From a virus: 38,699 nt of DNA. The position numbers and the translations under genes were made by a program. The notes below the pieces were generated by a model, which worked only from the letters and a program-made list of their open reading frames with translations, was not told the origin of the DNA and ran no database searches. The DNA lies in IMG/VR virus record IMGVR_UViG_3300035698_002035, positions 1 to 38,699 of that record, one strand, 5' to 3'. Shown piece after piece: positions 24,096-32,002 of the stretch (position 1 is its first letter; every line of letters begins with the position of its first letter).

Positions 24096-25330
24096 TAAGT
24101 TTCCTCGAAGTATGAAGTCCGGCCAAACGGTGCTTTGATGTTTTTGTTATAGTCATTCTTAATAACAAACACTGTGTCACACCAATTTTCGTCGCCCCAC
24201 GAACCGCCGGGCATGCCGTCTGTGAACATTATAAACTTCTTAGGCTGCAAATCACGCGATTTCATGTAGTCGTAATTAGCCATAAAGTCTGTACCGCCGC
24301 CGCCTACGATGTTATATGTAGTCATATCGTCGCCTGTTTGCGGAGTAAACTCTTTGTAGCCATAGCACGCAGTATCAAAACACCAAATATGTACTTGATA
24401 GTCTTGATACTGATCTAAGCAGCCTTGTACTTCAGAAGCAAATAGTGTAGCTTCTGCCTGGCCAATCGAGCCACTCATATCAAGTGCAATCGCAACTTCG
24501 ATGCGCTCGTCAAACTCCATGCCGGGTAGTATAGCGTTCATGTGCCAGCCTTTACGTCCCGGGCGACTATATGTATAGTTGCTGCGAATAGTGGACTGTA
24601 TAGTTTCAGCAATAAGATCTCTCCAAGAAATCTTAGGATGCTGTAGCTCTTTAATCATTCTTTCGATTTCTGCTGGAACATTACCTGCGCCGGCAGCTTC
24701 AGCAGATGCCATAACACCTTCTTTAATTTCTTCACGTATGCGTCTTAACTCTTCTCTAGAGTAGCTAGGGCGGTTGCCTTCTTCGTCTACTTCTTCCCAA
24801 TCGACGTGCTCGTCTAGTAATTCACCAAGCGCGTCTAACGCTTCGTCGTCCATCTTTTCAAAAATGTCGTCGTACACTTCTTCACTTGACCACCCGCGAT
24901 ATTTATTATCGTGATAGATCTGTAGTTGTGTTACTTTGGCACCAATATTCTGATCAAGCAATGTATTGTTAACAATGTAATCACAAGCAATATTGTGAAT
25001 ACGCGGATCACGATCGTTACGTCGTCCTATGTGATCAAATGCACAATGTAATATTTCGTGCGCAATAACAAACTCGATCTGTTGTGTCGACAATTCATTA
25101 AAAAATTGTGTGTTGTAGAAAAGATTCTTACCGTCAGTTGCTGCCGTAGGGCACCAGTCATCGCAGTGCTTAACCTTTAAGCGTGTTGCCATATTACCAA
25201 AGAACGAATGGTGTATAAGCAAACTAACACGAGCAACAATGATCTTATCTTTAACTTCAAAGCGCATTCTTTCAAGATCTGCATCGCTTATGTTAGGATC
25301 TGGCTTCCAGCTTTTGGTATCTAATCCCAT
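24095..25330 (-). CDS. VWA-like metallopeptidase-type protein (DUF2201-like)
   Basis: The 411-residue product has HEILH (91-95) after a VIAHE stretch, as in the putative metallopeptidase N-terminal region of DUF2201 proteins. An acidic linker with helices (150-235) follows, then a von Willebrand factor A domain with D284-x-S286-x-S288 (MIDAS, ALDMSGSIG). Such proteins partner MoxR AAA+ ATPases, and the gene directly follows one. Together they may remodel or insert a cofactor into a target, as RavA/ViaA-like or CbbQO-like pairs do. AAGGAG 6 bases upstream. A hairpin lies in the 42-base gap before it. Confidence 0.85.
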   Translation of the reverse strand: MGLDTKSWKPDPNISDADLERMRFEVKDKIIVARVSLLIHHSFFGNMATRLKVKHCDDWCPTAATDGKNLFYNTQFFNELSTQQIEFVIAHEILHCAFDHIGRRNDRDPRIHNIACDYIVNNTLLDQNIGAKVTQLQIYHDNKYRGWSSEEVYDDIFEKMDDEALDALGELLDEHVDWEEVDEEGNRPSYSREELRRIREEIKEGVMASAEAAGAGNVPAEIERMIKELQHPKISWRDLIAETIQSTIRSNYTYSRPGRKGWHMNAILPGMEFDERIEVAIALDMSGSIGQAEATLFASEVQGCLDQYQDYQVHIWCFDTACYGYKEFTPQTGDDMTTYNIVGGGGTDFMANYDYMKSRDLQPKKFIMFTDGMPGGSWGDENWCDTVFVIKNDYNKNIKAPFGRTSYFEET

Positions 25331-25347
25331 GTTTAACTCCTTAAATG

Positions 25348-25371
25348 AATAAGGGGAGTATTCCCCTTATT
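25348..25371 (-). terminator. 10-bp hairpin between MoxR and VWA genes
   Basis: AATAAGGGGA pairs with TCCCCTTATT around a 4-base loop. Read on the minus strand it is followed by CATTTAAGG, so only a short, broken T run is present. It could be a weak intrinsic terminator or an mRNA processing or stability element setting the ATPase-to-VWA ratio. Confidence 0.6.
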
Positions 25372-25372
25372 A

Positions 25373-26464
25373 TTAACCTGCTGCGGTAATGTACTTGCCG
25401 TACCGCTCGTGAAACTCGTCAAAGCTAGGAACTGCGTCGGGATCGATCGGCAGTGAGTATTCAGTTAACGCTAACTTGATACCCATCACAACTAACTCAG
25501 TCTCGAAGTTCTTCATTACAAACTTTAAGAAGTTATCAACCATCTTGTCGAAAGCAGGGTTGTTTTCGTCACAAGCTTCTTTTAGCTCGTAGCATAACGA
25601 TACTATTAGCGAGTACATAGCACTAATTTCTGTTACAGTAGTAGATTCAACTTTACCACTAAGAATGTCTTCTGGATTAGGCAAGTCCCCGGATATACGA
25701 CGGTGTATCATAAATTTCATAGCAAGGCCTTCGCCAATTGCGCCACTAACTAAGTTAGATGTAACTTCTTCGTCACCGTCGTCGTCTTCAAGCAAGTCGC
25801 TTACATAACACCAAGAACGCGGTGTAGCAAATGAGCGCGAAGGTGACGAAGGATCAAAGTCAAACAAGCTCTGCTTAGAGTGTGTAATAAATCCAACTAC
25901 GTCTTTATGCACTTTGTTATCAACAGCCCAACTAAACCAGTCAGTGTATGAATGCTGCATTTCGATGTGTACAAATCTGTTAGCAAGCGGAGCTGGCATG
26001 CGATATGTAACACCTCGATCGCCTTCACGGTTACCTGCTGCGATAATAATAACGTTTTCGGGAAGTGTGTATCGACCAATTTTACGGTCTAAGATAAGCT
26101 GATAAGCAGCAGCCTGTACCATAGGAGGAGCAGAGTTCATTTCGTCTAGAAACAAAATAACTTGTTTGTGTTTTGCTGCCATTTCTGCATCAGGTAAATC
26201 AACGGGCGGAGCCCAGTCCATCTTACCTATTTCTGAATTGTAAAAGGGAATACCCTTAATATCAGTAGGTTCCCATAACGAAAGTCGAATGTCGATGACA
26301 TGTGCGCCAAGCTCAACGCCGATCTCGCGGATGATATCAGACTTGCCAATGCCTGGTGGTCCCCATAAAAACAATGGACGTTTTTTACGGAACGCTCTAT
26401 GAACACTTTTCTTTGCATCCTTAGGCCCTAGTTTGCGCAAAGTAATATTGTCTTCACTACTCAT
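25373..26464 (-). CDS. MoxR-type AAA+ ATPase
   Basis: The 363-residue product has Walker A GPPGIGKS (35-42), Walker B ILFLDEMN (103-110) and the downstream AAGNREGDRG sensor-1 element and a PLANRF Arg-finger segment, as in MoxR/RavA-family chaperone ATPases. C-terminal helices follow. It leads the transcript with its own near-consensus sigma-70 promoter (26518-26547) and an AGAGGAA ribosome site. The VWA partner is encoded next. In the phage its target is unknown; host takeover or virion maturation are possible. Confidence 0.92.
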   Translation of the reverse strand: MSSEDNITLRKLGPKDAKKSVHRAFRKKRPLFLWGPPGIGKSDIIREIGVELGAHVIDIRLSLWEPTDIKGIPFYNSEIGKMDWAPPVDLPDAEMAAKHKQVILFLDEMNSAPPMVQAAAYQLILDRKIGRYTLPENVIIIAAGNREGDRGVTYRMPAPLANRFVHIEMQHSYTDWFSWAVDNKVHKDVVGFITHSKQSLFDFDPSSPSRSFATPRSWCYVSDLLEDDDGDEEVTSNLVSGAIGEGLAMKFMIHRRISGDLPNPEDILSGKVESTTVTEISAMYSLIVSLCYELKEACDENNPAFDKMVDNFLKFVMKNFETELVVMGIKLALTEYSLPIDPDAVPSFDEFHERYGKYITAAG

Positions 26465-26517
26465 CGTGTATTCCTCTTCAGTTAAAATTTAAGTTGTTAA
26501 TATTTAATTACAAATTA

Positions 26518-26547
26518 AGTATAACATACAATAACTACAGATGTCAA
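26518..26547 (-). promoter_or_regulatory. Sigma-70 promoter (TTGACA-18-TATACT)
   Basis: On the minus strand TTGACA lies at 26547-26542 and TATACT at 26523-26518, 18 bases apart. It is in the 90-base gap before the MoxR gene and should drive it early using host RNA polymerase. Confidence 0.75.
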
Positions 26548-26554
26548 ACGTTTT

Positions 26555-26944
26555 CTAGGAATTTTCTAGTTTTCTTTGTCGCGCTATTGCTTTGTTTAAT
26601 CCAAACTTTCGCACGTCGCCTGATAGTAACGTAAGTTCTATAGCCTTCCGTTCACCAGTGAGTGTTACAGAAGCCTTTCCTAGAAAATAAGGACAGTCAA
26701 TAAATTTATCTAGGAATATCAAAACTTCGGAGTTGCGAGGCATGTCTTTAGGAAAGGGTATATCGTATAACTTTAGGTCTAGCTTAAGAATAGCTTCTAG
26801 TCCGCGTTCAGTTAACCGCAATCCGCCAGTGTCTTTATTGCGTGTGTTCTGCCACCAAAGACGCATGCAATCTGCTACTGCATGTTCGTCGTGATCTTTG
26901 CCTAGTTCTTTAAGAAAAATTTCAGTGTATGTTTCTTTTTTCAT
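26555..26944 (-). CDS. Conserved myovirus-type protein of unknown function
   Basis: The 129-residue product has LWWQNTRN, a GGLRLTERGLEAI segment, YDIPFPKD, a LDKFIDCPYFLGK element and an ELTLLSGDVRKFG end. I know this arrangement as a recurrent unknown protein of marine T4-like phages. The LRLTxxG part resembles a small winged-helix or nucleic-acid-binding module, but this is a guess. It lies 2 bases after the 93-residue gene. Confidence 0.7.
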   Translation of the reverse strand: MKKETYTEIFLKELGKDHDEHAVADCMRLWWQNTRNKDTGGLRLTERGLEAILKLDLKLYDIPFPKDMPRNSEVLIFLDKFIDCPYFLGKASVTLTGERKAIELTLLSGDVRKFGLNKAIARQRKLENS

Positions 26945-26946
26945 TG

Positions 26947-27228
26947 CTACAGTTCTTCGCCAGATGATAATATAAACACTTGAAATTCAGTAGTATCAAA
27001 TAGATCGTTTAATTTCTTAGCTAAGTTGCGTGCGTGCCCTGGGTTAGAAAAACTTACTTTTTTGTATTTTGGTCCGGGGTATTGTGTTAGCATGTTTGCT
27101 GACTTTAAATTGAATGGCATGCCTTGGTAGAACACAGCCCAGATAGCTTCTGCGGCTAGCACTTGTTCTACCTTATAGGTCTTTTTATCTATGTTCTCTA
27201 GCAGCACGATCGGCTTCGGCCTTGACAT
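26947..27228 (-). CDS. Conserved small phage protein, start codon within a hairpin
   Basis: The 93-residue basic product has VLLENIDKKTYKVEQVL, an AEAIWAVFYQGMPFNLKS core and PGPKYKKVSFSNPGHARNLAKKLN, typical of a small protein family in marine T4-like phages with no known role. The ATG lies in one arm of a 9-base hairpin and its AAGGA site lies in the loop, with a late-type motif just upstream. Confidence 0.72.
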   Translation of the reverse strand: MSRPKPIVLLENIDKKTYKVEQVLAAEAIWAVFYQGMPFNLKSANMLTQYPGPKYKKVSFSNPGHARNLAKKLNDLFDTTEFQVFILSSGEEL

Positions 27229-27259
27229 ATGCGTAATCCTTTAAGTTAACTACGCATAT
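27227..27259 (-). promoter_or_regulatory. 9-base hairpin enclosing ribosome site and start codon
   Basis: ATATGCGTA (27227-27235) and TACGCATAT (27251-27259) form a perfect inverted repeat with a 15-base loop that contains AAGGA. The ATG of the 27228 gene lies in the 3' arm of the mRNA hairpin. Confidence 0.6.
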
Positions 27260-27266
27260 ATTTATC
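27259..27266 (-). promoter_or_regulatory. Late promoter motif GATAAATA
   Basis: NATAAATA match directly upstream of the 27227-27259 hairpin, 31 bases before the ATG. A transcript from it would lack all or part of the 5' arm. Confidence 0.55.
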
Positions 27267-27268
27267 AT

Positions 27269-27502
27269 CTACCAACTGTCCTTACTGTTTAAGTCGATTG
27301 TAATAATCTCTTCAGGTCCTTTTGCAAGTAACTCTTCCAAGTTACCTTCTAGCCGAGACATAACAATGCCAAGCGTGAATGCTAAGTTTTTGGCAGCCTG
27401 TATATCGAGTTTTACTTCTCTTGCTTGTCCGTTATCTGCCGCCTTAACTCTTGTTATAAACTGCTGTATGGGAACAGTATTAAGTGGTTCTTTTTTTGAC
27501 AT
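27269..27502 (-). CDS. Small conserved protein of unknown function
   Basis: The 77-residue product has PIQQFITRVKAADNGQAREVKLDIQ, an AKNLAFTLGIVMSRLEGNLEELL helix and an EEIITIDL end, which looks like a small helical adaptor. GAGGAG 7 bases before the ATG. It overlaps the preceding gene by 23 bases. No function known. Confidence 0.65.
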   Translation of the reverse strand: MSKKEPLNTVPIQQFITRVKAADNGQAREVKLDIQAAKNLAFTLGIVMSRLEGNLEELLAKGPEEIITIDLNSKDSW

Positions 27503-27956
27503 GCTTTAGCTCCTCTTTCATTTCGAGCTTTGTCTTAAACGGTCCGCGGTAGCCGTAAGACTCTAGTGTAAGTAGCTTAGGGCAGAATGCTTTGAGCCAT
27601 CCTTTTTCGAAAGCAATAATATAGTAACCTGCTGCATACAAACTTGCACTCTTGTCACTTTTCTTAAATAAGGGTAGATGCCGTTTAAGGTCAAGCATTT
27701 CGCAATACGGTGTGCAACTAGTGCTATATCCGTATATCTCTAATTCTTTATCTTCGGGCTCAGCAGCATCAGTCCATTGTATGTTACCTGAATCTAGCAA
27801 TTCTAATAAGTTGCGTCGACTTTTGACAACCTGAGTTCCGGCAGGTGTGCTGTACATAAAGCGGTCCTCGTCTCTAGCAAACGTACCTAACCGCTTTCCG
27901 TCTTTCTCAATGATCCAAAACTTATCTTTTAGTATTGATTTCGCTTTAATAGTCAT
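27480..27956 (-). CDS. Conserved myovirus-type protein (CPKLxTL family)
   Basis: The 158-residue product has LKDKFWIIEKDGKRLGT, IYGYSTSCTPYCEMLDLKRHLPLFKKSDKSAS, AGYYIIAF-x4-W and FCPKLLTLESYGYRGPFKT. This is the pattern of an abundant unknown family in marine T4-like phages. The Cys residues are few and show no metal-site spacing. ATGA overlap with the gene before it. Confidence 0.75.
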   Translation of the reverse strand: MTIKAKSILKDKFWIIEKDGKRLGTFARDEDRFMYSTPAGTQVVKSRRNLLELLDSGNIQWTDAAEPEDKELEIYGYSTSCTPYCEMLDLKRHLPLFKKSDKSASLYAAGYYIIAFEKGWLKAFCPKLLTLESYGYRGPFKTKLEMKEELKHVKKRTT

Positions 27957-28246
27957 TTCCAGTCATCCTTATCTTCTTCATCTATGTAAAATATGTCGCC
28001 GTGCAAGCCGCTTACTATCTTGTTGCCGGAACCTACAACTACATAGTGTCCAGGCATGTTTTTAATTTCAGAAAGTATAGTGCAGAACTTCCAATGTTCG
28101 CTGCCGTCAAAGCCAAGGCAGTTGTGATAGTGATCACGATGTGACTTCTCATATTGTTGATCGACCTTGAGTATAACTTGTACGGCTATTCCGTTTTTAA
28201 CAGCTTCGACTAAGTCTGGTTGTGACTCAAATGGTATTAGTTTCAT
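27953..28246 (-). CDS. Small hypothetical phage protein
   Basis: The 97-residue product has a KNGIAVQVILKVDQQYE strand-helix, an HRDHYHNCLGF His-rich turn and an acidic tail. No known motif. It is coupled to both neighbours by TGA/ATG overlaps, between the exonuclease and the 158-residue gene, and is probably a real accessory gene of the replication block. Confidence 0.6.
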   Translation of the reverse strand: MKLIPFESQPDLVEAVKNGIAVQVILKVDQQYEKSHRDHYHNCLGFDGSEHWKFCTILSEIKNMPGHYVVVGSGNKIVSGLHGDIFYIDEEDKDDWK

Positions 28247-29229
28247 TTCGGATATCCTGTGCTGAATGCATCGGTGAAGGTTTGTATTGAATCAAGCATG
28301 CGCCTAAGATCCCACTTTGCACAAAACTTCATTAATAATAAACCTACTTGTTTAACTTCTTTAGGTTTAGCGTTCTCTGCTACTTCTTGTTTGATTATTA
28401 CTTTGATATGCTCCGGCTGTGCAGTTAAGTCACACAACGTAACATTACGGTTGTAATCGTCAAGTACGCGATGTTCTTTCTGTTCATGGTCAACCCATCG
28501 CTGCAACATCATGTTATTCCAGTTATAGCCCTTAGTGCCCTTGTCGTCGAACGCTTCCAACAAGCCTACTTTGTTCTTGGTGCCTTTTTTACGAACACCC
28601 GGGTATGCACTAAACACGTTATCGCTTGTGTCTCCACGCATGCACTTTTCAAACAATAGCCATTCTGGGTCAGGAGCAGGCTTAACCTCTTTAGTTTTCT
28701 TGTCGACTATTGGCTTGCCGTCGTCGTCAAAGTAACCATTGATAGTTGTTAGTGTGTTAGCAATGCCGTTGTATTGACTTGTGTTCTCTGATACAAGTTG
28801 AGCAAAGTCACCGTCTGAAGAAACAATTACGTGTTTGTCATCTGGATGCGCTTGTACCCAACCGGCAATTAAATCGTCTGCTTCTAACACAGAGTTTTGC
28901 ATTACTGTTACGTTAGTTTTTTCTTTTAAGAACGTACCGAACTCGTCAAATACTTCCCAAAATATTGCATCTTCTTCTTGCTCAGTTGCTGATTTCTTGT
29001 CGCGCGTGTCTTTACGATTACGTTTATATGGCTCGTAAAAGTCTTTACGCCACGAACGGCCCTCTAAGCAGAACACAACATGATCAGCATTAGTGTCGCG
29101 CCAGCACTTGCGAACAGAGGCAAACATAATATGCATTGCCATACCGAGTTGTGTATTTAAGTCACCGCGTACTACGTGCCGTGATCGCATAAACATGTTC
29201 GCAGTATCTACTATTAAAAAAGTCTTCAT
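28243..29229 (-). CDS. 5'-3' exonuclease, T4 RNase H / FEN family
   Basis: The 328-residue product opens with the strand LIVDTANMF (first metal-binding Asp), has a YKRNRKD basic helix, LEADDLIAGWVQAH with the conserved acidic pair, IVSSDGDFAQLV and RGDTSDNV, the H2TH/metal region of flap endonucleases. In T4-like phages it removes RNA primers from lagging-strand fragments. Length is close to T4 Rnh (305). It is part of the minus replication block, with overlaps on both sides. Confidence 0.85.
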   Translation of the reverse strand: MKTFLIVDTANMFMRSRHVVRGDLNTQLGMAMHIMFASVRKCWRDTNADHVVFCLEGRSWRKDFYEPYKRNRKDTRDKKSATEQEEDAIFWEVFDEFGTFLKEKTNVTVMQNSVLEADDLIAGWVQAHPDDKHVIVSSDGDFAQLVSENTSQYNGIANTLTTINGYFDDDGKPIVDKKTKEVKPAPDPEWLLFEKCMRGDTSDNVFSAYPGVRKKGTKNKVGLLEAFDDKGTKGYNWNNMMLQRWVDHEQKEHRVLDDYNRNVTLCDLTAQPEHIKVIIKQEVAENAKPKEVKQVGLLLMKFCAKWDLRRMLDSIQTFTDAFSTGYPK

Positions 29230-29606
29230 GAAACCTCACTCTTGCCGTCGCCTTTAGGTACGATGTTTATATAACCAACTTCGCGTTCTTTATCTTGTCC
29301 GTCTTCTTCGAGTATCTGCTTTACAATAGTTGTAAACCATTTGTTTACAATAGCTTCGGCACTCTCTCCAGTGTAGCCGACGTCTATTAACTGCTCGATA
29401 AACTCATTGTTCCAGTCGAGCTCAAAAAAGCCGTTTTTAATGTCCTCAGGATTTATTTGAGTGTCAATTACTGCAATATATGGCTGCCCTGCTTTATCAG
29501 CCGCAAGCTTTGCTCTTTCGTAATAGCCACGGCGTTCGGCATCCGACGACAATTCTTTATATTCTTCTTCTTCTGCTATTCCAAATAATTTTTTAACCCA
29601 GCTCAT
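29226..29606 (-). CDS. Conserved myovirus-type protein of unknown function
   Basis: The 126-residue product has an ELSSDAERRGYYERAKLAADKAGQPY helix, then IAVIDTQINPEDIKNGFFELDWNNEFIEQLI, which I recognise as a recurrent marine T4-like phage family without known role. AAGGAG 9 bases before the ATG. It sits between the QueE and exonuclease genes, with a TGA/ATG overlap to the latter. Confidence 0.72.
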   Translation of the reverse strand: MSWVKKLFGIAEEEEYKELSSDAERRGYYERAKLAADKAGQPYIAVIDTQINPEDIKNGFFELDWNNEFIEQLIDVGYTGESAEAIVNKWFTTIVKQILEEDGQDKEREVGYINIVPKGDGKSEVS

Positions 29607-29651
29607 AGTCCTGCTCTCCTTAGTATGTTTAATAGTTCGTCGTTAATTTCT

Positions 29652-30518
29652 TTAGGTTCCCCAGTCGTTTCCAAACAAATCGATGTGAAGCCGTGGGCTA
29701 AAGCGCCATCCTTTTTGCATTGCGAGCTCGGCAACTCGTTTTGCATTGTACTCGTACTCTTCACTTCTACCTCCAAGCGGCATGAGGTAGACAGGGGCTT
29801 GAATGCCCACTGCTGCGTACTCCGCAACTGCTTTTTCAACTTCGTCCACGTCGTCTGCATCTGCGACCACAAATTTAAAGTACATGTTACTATTCGGTAT
29901 ATCATAGTAAGACCTAGCAATGTCAGGCTTAATTGCATCAGTCCAGCTTTCTCCGGAGACGCTGAGTTTAGGCGAGCAGGAGAATGTGATTTCGTAGTCT
30001 CGTGGAGCTTGTAAGAAGTCATGAAAATCTTCTCGTAGAGCTTGTGTGGTATTTGTTTCAAATGTAACATTTTTTAAACCTCGCATCTTATCATGAGCAA
30101 ATAGCTCGGCCCACAGACGCTGCCACCCTAATAATGGCTCCCCGCCTGTCATAATTAAGTGTATGTCTTGACCGTTGTCTAGGCTCCATTGATCAGTAGG
30201 AGTTAATTTTAACAGACTCTCGGCTACTTCGTCAATGGTCTCTGTCTTCATAAAACGCTTAAATTCAGGATAGATACTTGCGTAAGTATCACATCCTGTG
30301 TGTATAATAGGTAAGTCCTCAAACTTTTCGTACTGTGCAATAGTCGGAATCAACTCCGCTACTTCGGGATTATGCTTGCCAAATTTTTGTCCCTTAGGAA
30401 GCCCAAAGCCTTTGCAGCGAAAGTTGCAACCAAATGTGCGTAGAAATACGCTCGGTACTCCTACGAATCTACCTTCGCCTTGTACTGAATAAAATGCTTC
30501 TGAATATCTAAGTTTCAT
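29652..30518 (-). CDS. queE: 7-carboxy-7-deazaguanine synthase (QueE), radical SAM
   Basis: The 288-residue product has FYSVQGEGRFVGVPSVFLR, the QueE opening, then C31-X3-C35, an insertion of 40 residues, and C76 in GCDTYA, which supplies the third cluster Cys. MTGGEPLL (GGEP) and the end HIDLFGNDWGT complete the family pattern. QueE converts 6-carboxytetrahydropterin to 7-carboxy-7-deazaguanine. FolE is encoded just upstream, QueD-like and DpdA are further upstream in the same direction. The insertion between the second and third Cys makes this a long-spacing variant. Confidence 0.9.
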   Translation of the reverse strand: MKLRYSEAFYSVQGEGRFVGVPSVFLRTFGCNFRCKGFGLPKGQKFGKHNPEVAELIPTIAQYEKFEDLPIIHTGCDTYASIYPEFKRFMKTETIDEVAESLLKLTPTDQWSLDNGQDIHLIMTGGEPLLGWQRLWAELFAHDKMRGLKNVTFETNTTQALREDFHDFLQAPRDYEITFSCSPKLSVSGESWTDAIKPDIARSYYDIPNSNMYFKFVVADADDVDEVEKAVAEYAAVGIQAPVYLMPLGGRSEEYEYNAKRVAELAMQKGWRFSPRLHIDLFGNDWGT

Positions 30519-30521
30519 ATA

Positions 30522-31208
30522 TTATCTCGGTGCAAATGACTGCTGTAAATGTATATTATCAAAGAACTCTTTTTTAGTTCCTTGATCGCTATTAAATGCT
30601 CCATTTAGCACAGACGTTTGTGTTAGGCTGCTGTGTGCCATAAGACCGCGATTTTCACAGCACCCGTGTTGTGCTTGTATGTAAACTCCGACATTTTCAC
30701 TTCCTGTTGATTTCATGACCTCTTTTGCGATTTCATTAGCAAGTTCCTCTTGTAATGTACCTCTACGCGCACACCATTGAGCGATGCGTGTGTACTTGCT
30801 TAAGCCAATTAGCTTTTCTGCTGCTATAATGCCTATGTATGCAACGCCTGTTACAGGCTGGTGATGATGGGAACACATTGATTTTAGTTCGCTTCGTACT
30901 ACTAGCATGCCAGTGTATGCATCTTCGCCTGTGTTAGGAAATGCAGTTGCTTTTGGTGCAGGATAGTAACGGCCTTGCATTAGCTCAGTTACATACATTT
31001 TTGCAAGCCGTCGGCCTGTGTCCATGCTGTTAGGGTCAGTGCTAATGTCAATAACCAAGCTGTCTAACACTGTTTCGAACTTTGTGGCAAGTTCGTTGAT
31101 TAGTTCTTGATGCTCTCCTTCTTCGATATACGCGCTGATATTATCACCAGCCCAGTACCGGATGCCGTCTTTCTGTAAACGATCTTTTATTATATTTGAT
31201 ATTGTCAT
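30522..31208 (-). CDS. folE: GTP cyclohydrolase I
   Basis: The 228-residue product has SMCSHHHQPVTGVAYIG (C112, H114/H115 Zn and catalytic residues), KLIGLSKYTRI and GCCENRGL (C183), the defining motifs of FolE. It opens GTP to dihydroneopterin triphosphate, the first step to 7-deazaguanines. It leads the folE-queE unit with its own near-consensus sigma-70 promoter (31261-31289) and GGGAG 7 bases before ATG. An inverted repeat overlaps the promoter's start region. Confidence 0.95.
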   Translation of the reverse strand: MTISNIIKDRLQKDGIRYWAGDNISAYIEEGEHQELINELATKFETVLDSLVIDISTDPNSMDTGRRLAKMYVTELMQGRYYPAPKATAFPNTGEDAYTGMLVVRSELKSMCSHHHQPVTGVAYIGIIAAEKLIGLSKYTRIAQWCARRGTLQEELANEIAKEVMKSTGSENVGVYIQAQHGCCENRGLMAHSSLTQTSVLNGAFNSDQGTKKEFFDNIHLQQSFAPR

Positions 31209-31243
31209 TTAGGTCTCCCGAGTTTATGACGTGGGTGTCTAGC

Positions 31244-31266
31244 TATACTTGCTAAGTACAAGTATA
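31244..31266. promoter_or_regulatory. Palindrome over the folE promoter
   Basis: TATACTTG (31244-31251) and CAAGTATA (31259-31266) form a perfect 8-base inverted repeat with 7 bases between, covering the -10 element and likely start site of the folE promoter. It could be a repressor operator or a leader hairpin. Confidence 0.45.
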
Positions 31267-31289
31267 CTGTATATTTAGGTTTTTGTCAA
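31261..31289 (-). promoter_or_regulatory. Sigma-70 promoter (TTGACA-17-TATACT) for folE-queE
   Basis: On the minus strand TTGACA at 31289-31284 and TATACT at 31266-31261 have the ideal 17-base spacing. The 87-base gap before folE holds this and a palindrome. Host sigma-70 polymerase should use it early in infection. Confidence 0.8.
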
Positions 31290-31295
31290 TCATTT

Positions 31296-31487
31296 TTAAG
31301 TGTCGTTGATATCTGGTAAAACTTCCACAACACGAAAGTTTTTCCATACTTTATCTCCTTCCTCTTGAGCTTTTTCCGGAGTGTCGAATGTTACTACTGC
31401 CCGTGCGCCGTATTCACCGCTAGGGTGTTGAATAGTAACATACAACCAATCATGTGCAGAATGAGGAACTTCTATTGCGTAAAGCAT
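31296..31487 (-). CDS. Small hypothetical phage protein
   Basis: The ATG at 31487 overlaps the preceding stop (TAATG). The 63-residue product is MLYAIEVPHSAHDWLYVT with an ATTF-like VVTFDTPEKAQEEGDKVW helix and a VVEVLP end, a simple alpha/beta fold. Its 3' end touches the folE promoter region. No function recognised. Confidence 0.6.
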   Translation of the reverse strand: MLYAIEVPHSAHDWLYVTIQHPSGEYGARAVVTFDTPEKAQEEGDKVWKNFRVVEVLPDINDT

Positions 31488-32002
31488 TAATCGGTCCCTG
31501 CGACGTTTTCCCAAGGATAAACGATCCACTGGGTGTCTATTGATTTGTTTATTTCTTTTGCGTAATAGCTTACGTTGTTAAAGTCTGATGCAAAGTTTTC
31601 TGTAATAACAGCGAAGCGAACATTCTTGCCCCATACACAATCCCATTGATTAGCATGCGGCAAACAACTACGCTTCCAGTCGTCTATTATCCAATCAAAC
31701 GTTGCTCCGCTGTCGTTTATGTCATCGACAATAAGGATATTTGAAGCATTTTTCTCGTAACCATATGCATCTTCTGCCATCCATAAATTAGATTCATTTT
31801 CTGTTACACTGTCGCGTAAGCTAACTTTAAGAGCATGGCACGGAATATCAGTTAAGTTACTTATAATAGTAGCGGGAATGTTTCCGCCGCGTGTTATACC
31901 AACAATGTAGTCCGGACGCCAATCGTCTTTATACATCTGTGTAGTAATGTTAACGCACGCCTTTTCTATATCATTCCAGGTGTAAAATACTTTATCAATC
32001 AT
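31487..32002 (-). CDS. Phosphoribosyltransferase (PRTase type I fold)
   Basis: I start at ATG 32002, overlapping the previous stop by 8 bases. The 171-residue product has IVGITRGGNIPA (PPi loop region, about 34-44) and ILIVDDINDSGATF (89-102), the PRPP-binding signature. Most similar in style to hypoxanthine/xanthine-guanine PRTases. It could salvage purines for phage DNA synthesis. A role with 7-deazaguanine bases is only suggested by neighbouring folE, queE and dpdA-like genes. Confidence 0.82.
   Translation of the reverse strand: MIDKVFYTWNDIEKACVNITTQMYKDDWRPDYIVGITRGGNIPATIISNLTDIPCHALKVSLRDSVTENESNLWMAEDAYGYEKNASNILIVDDINDSGATFDWIIDDWKRSCLPHANQWDCVWGKNVRFAVITENFASDFNNVSYYAKEINKSIDTQWIVYPWENVAGTD

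Noticed and set aside
26555-26569. CTAG-flanked near-palindrome at a gene end
   Set aside because: The match is short and imperfect and overlaps coding sequence and a stop codon; no T run follows, so it is not called a terminator.
29603-30070. 155-residue frame overlapping queE
   Set aside because: It lies almost wholly inside queE in another frame; QueE motifs make the other frame the real gene, and the tail only happens to be open.
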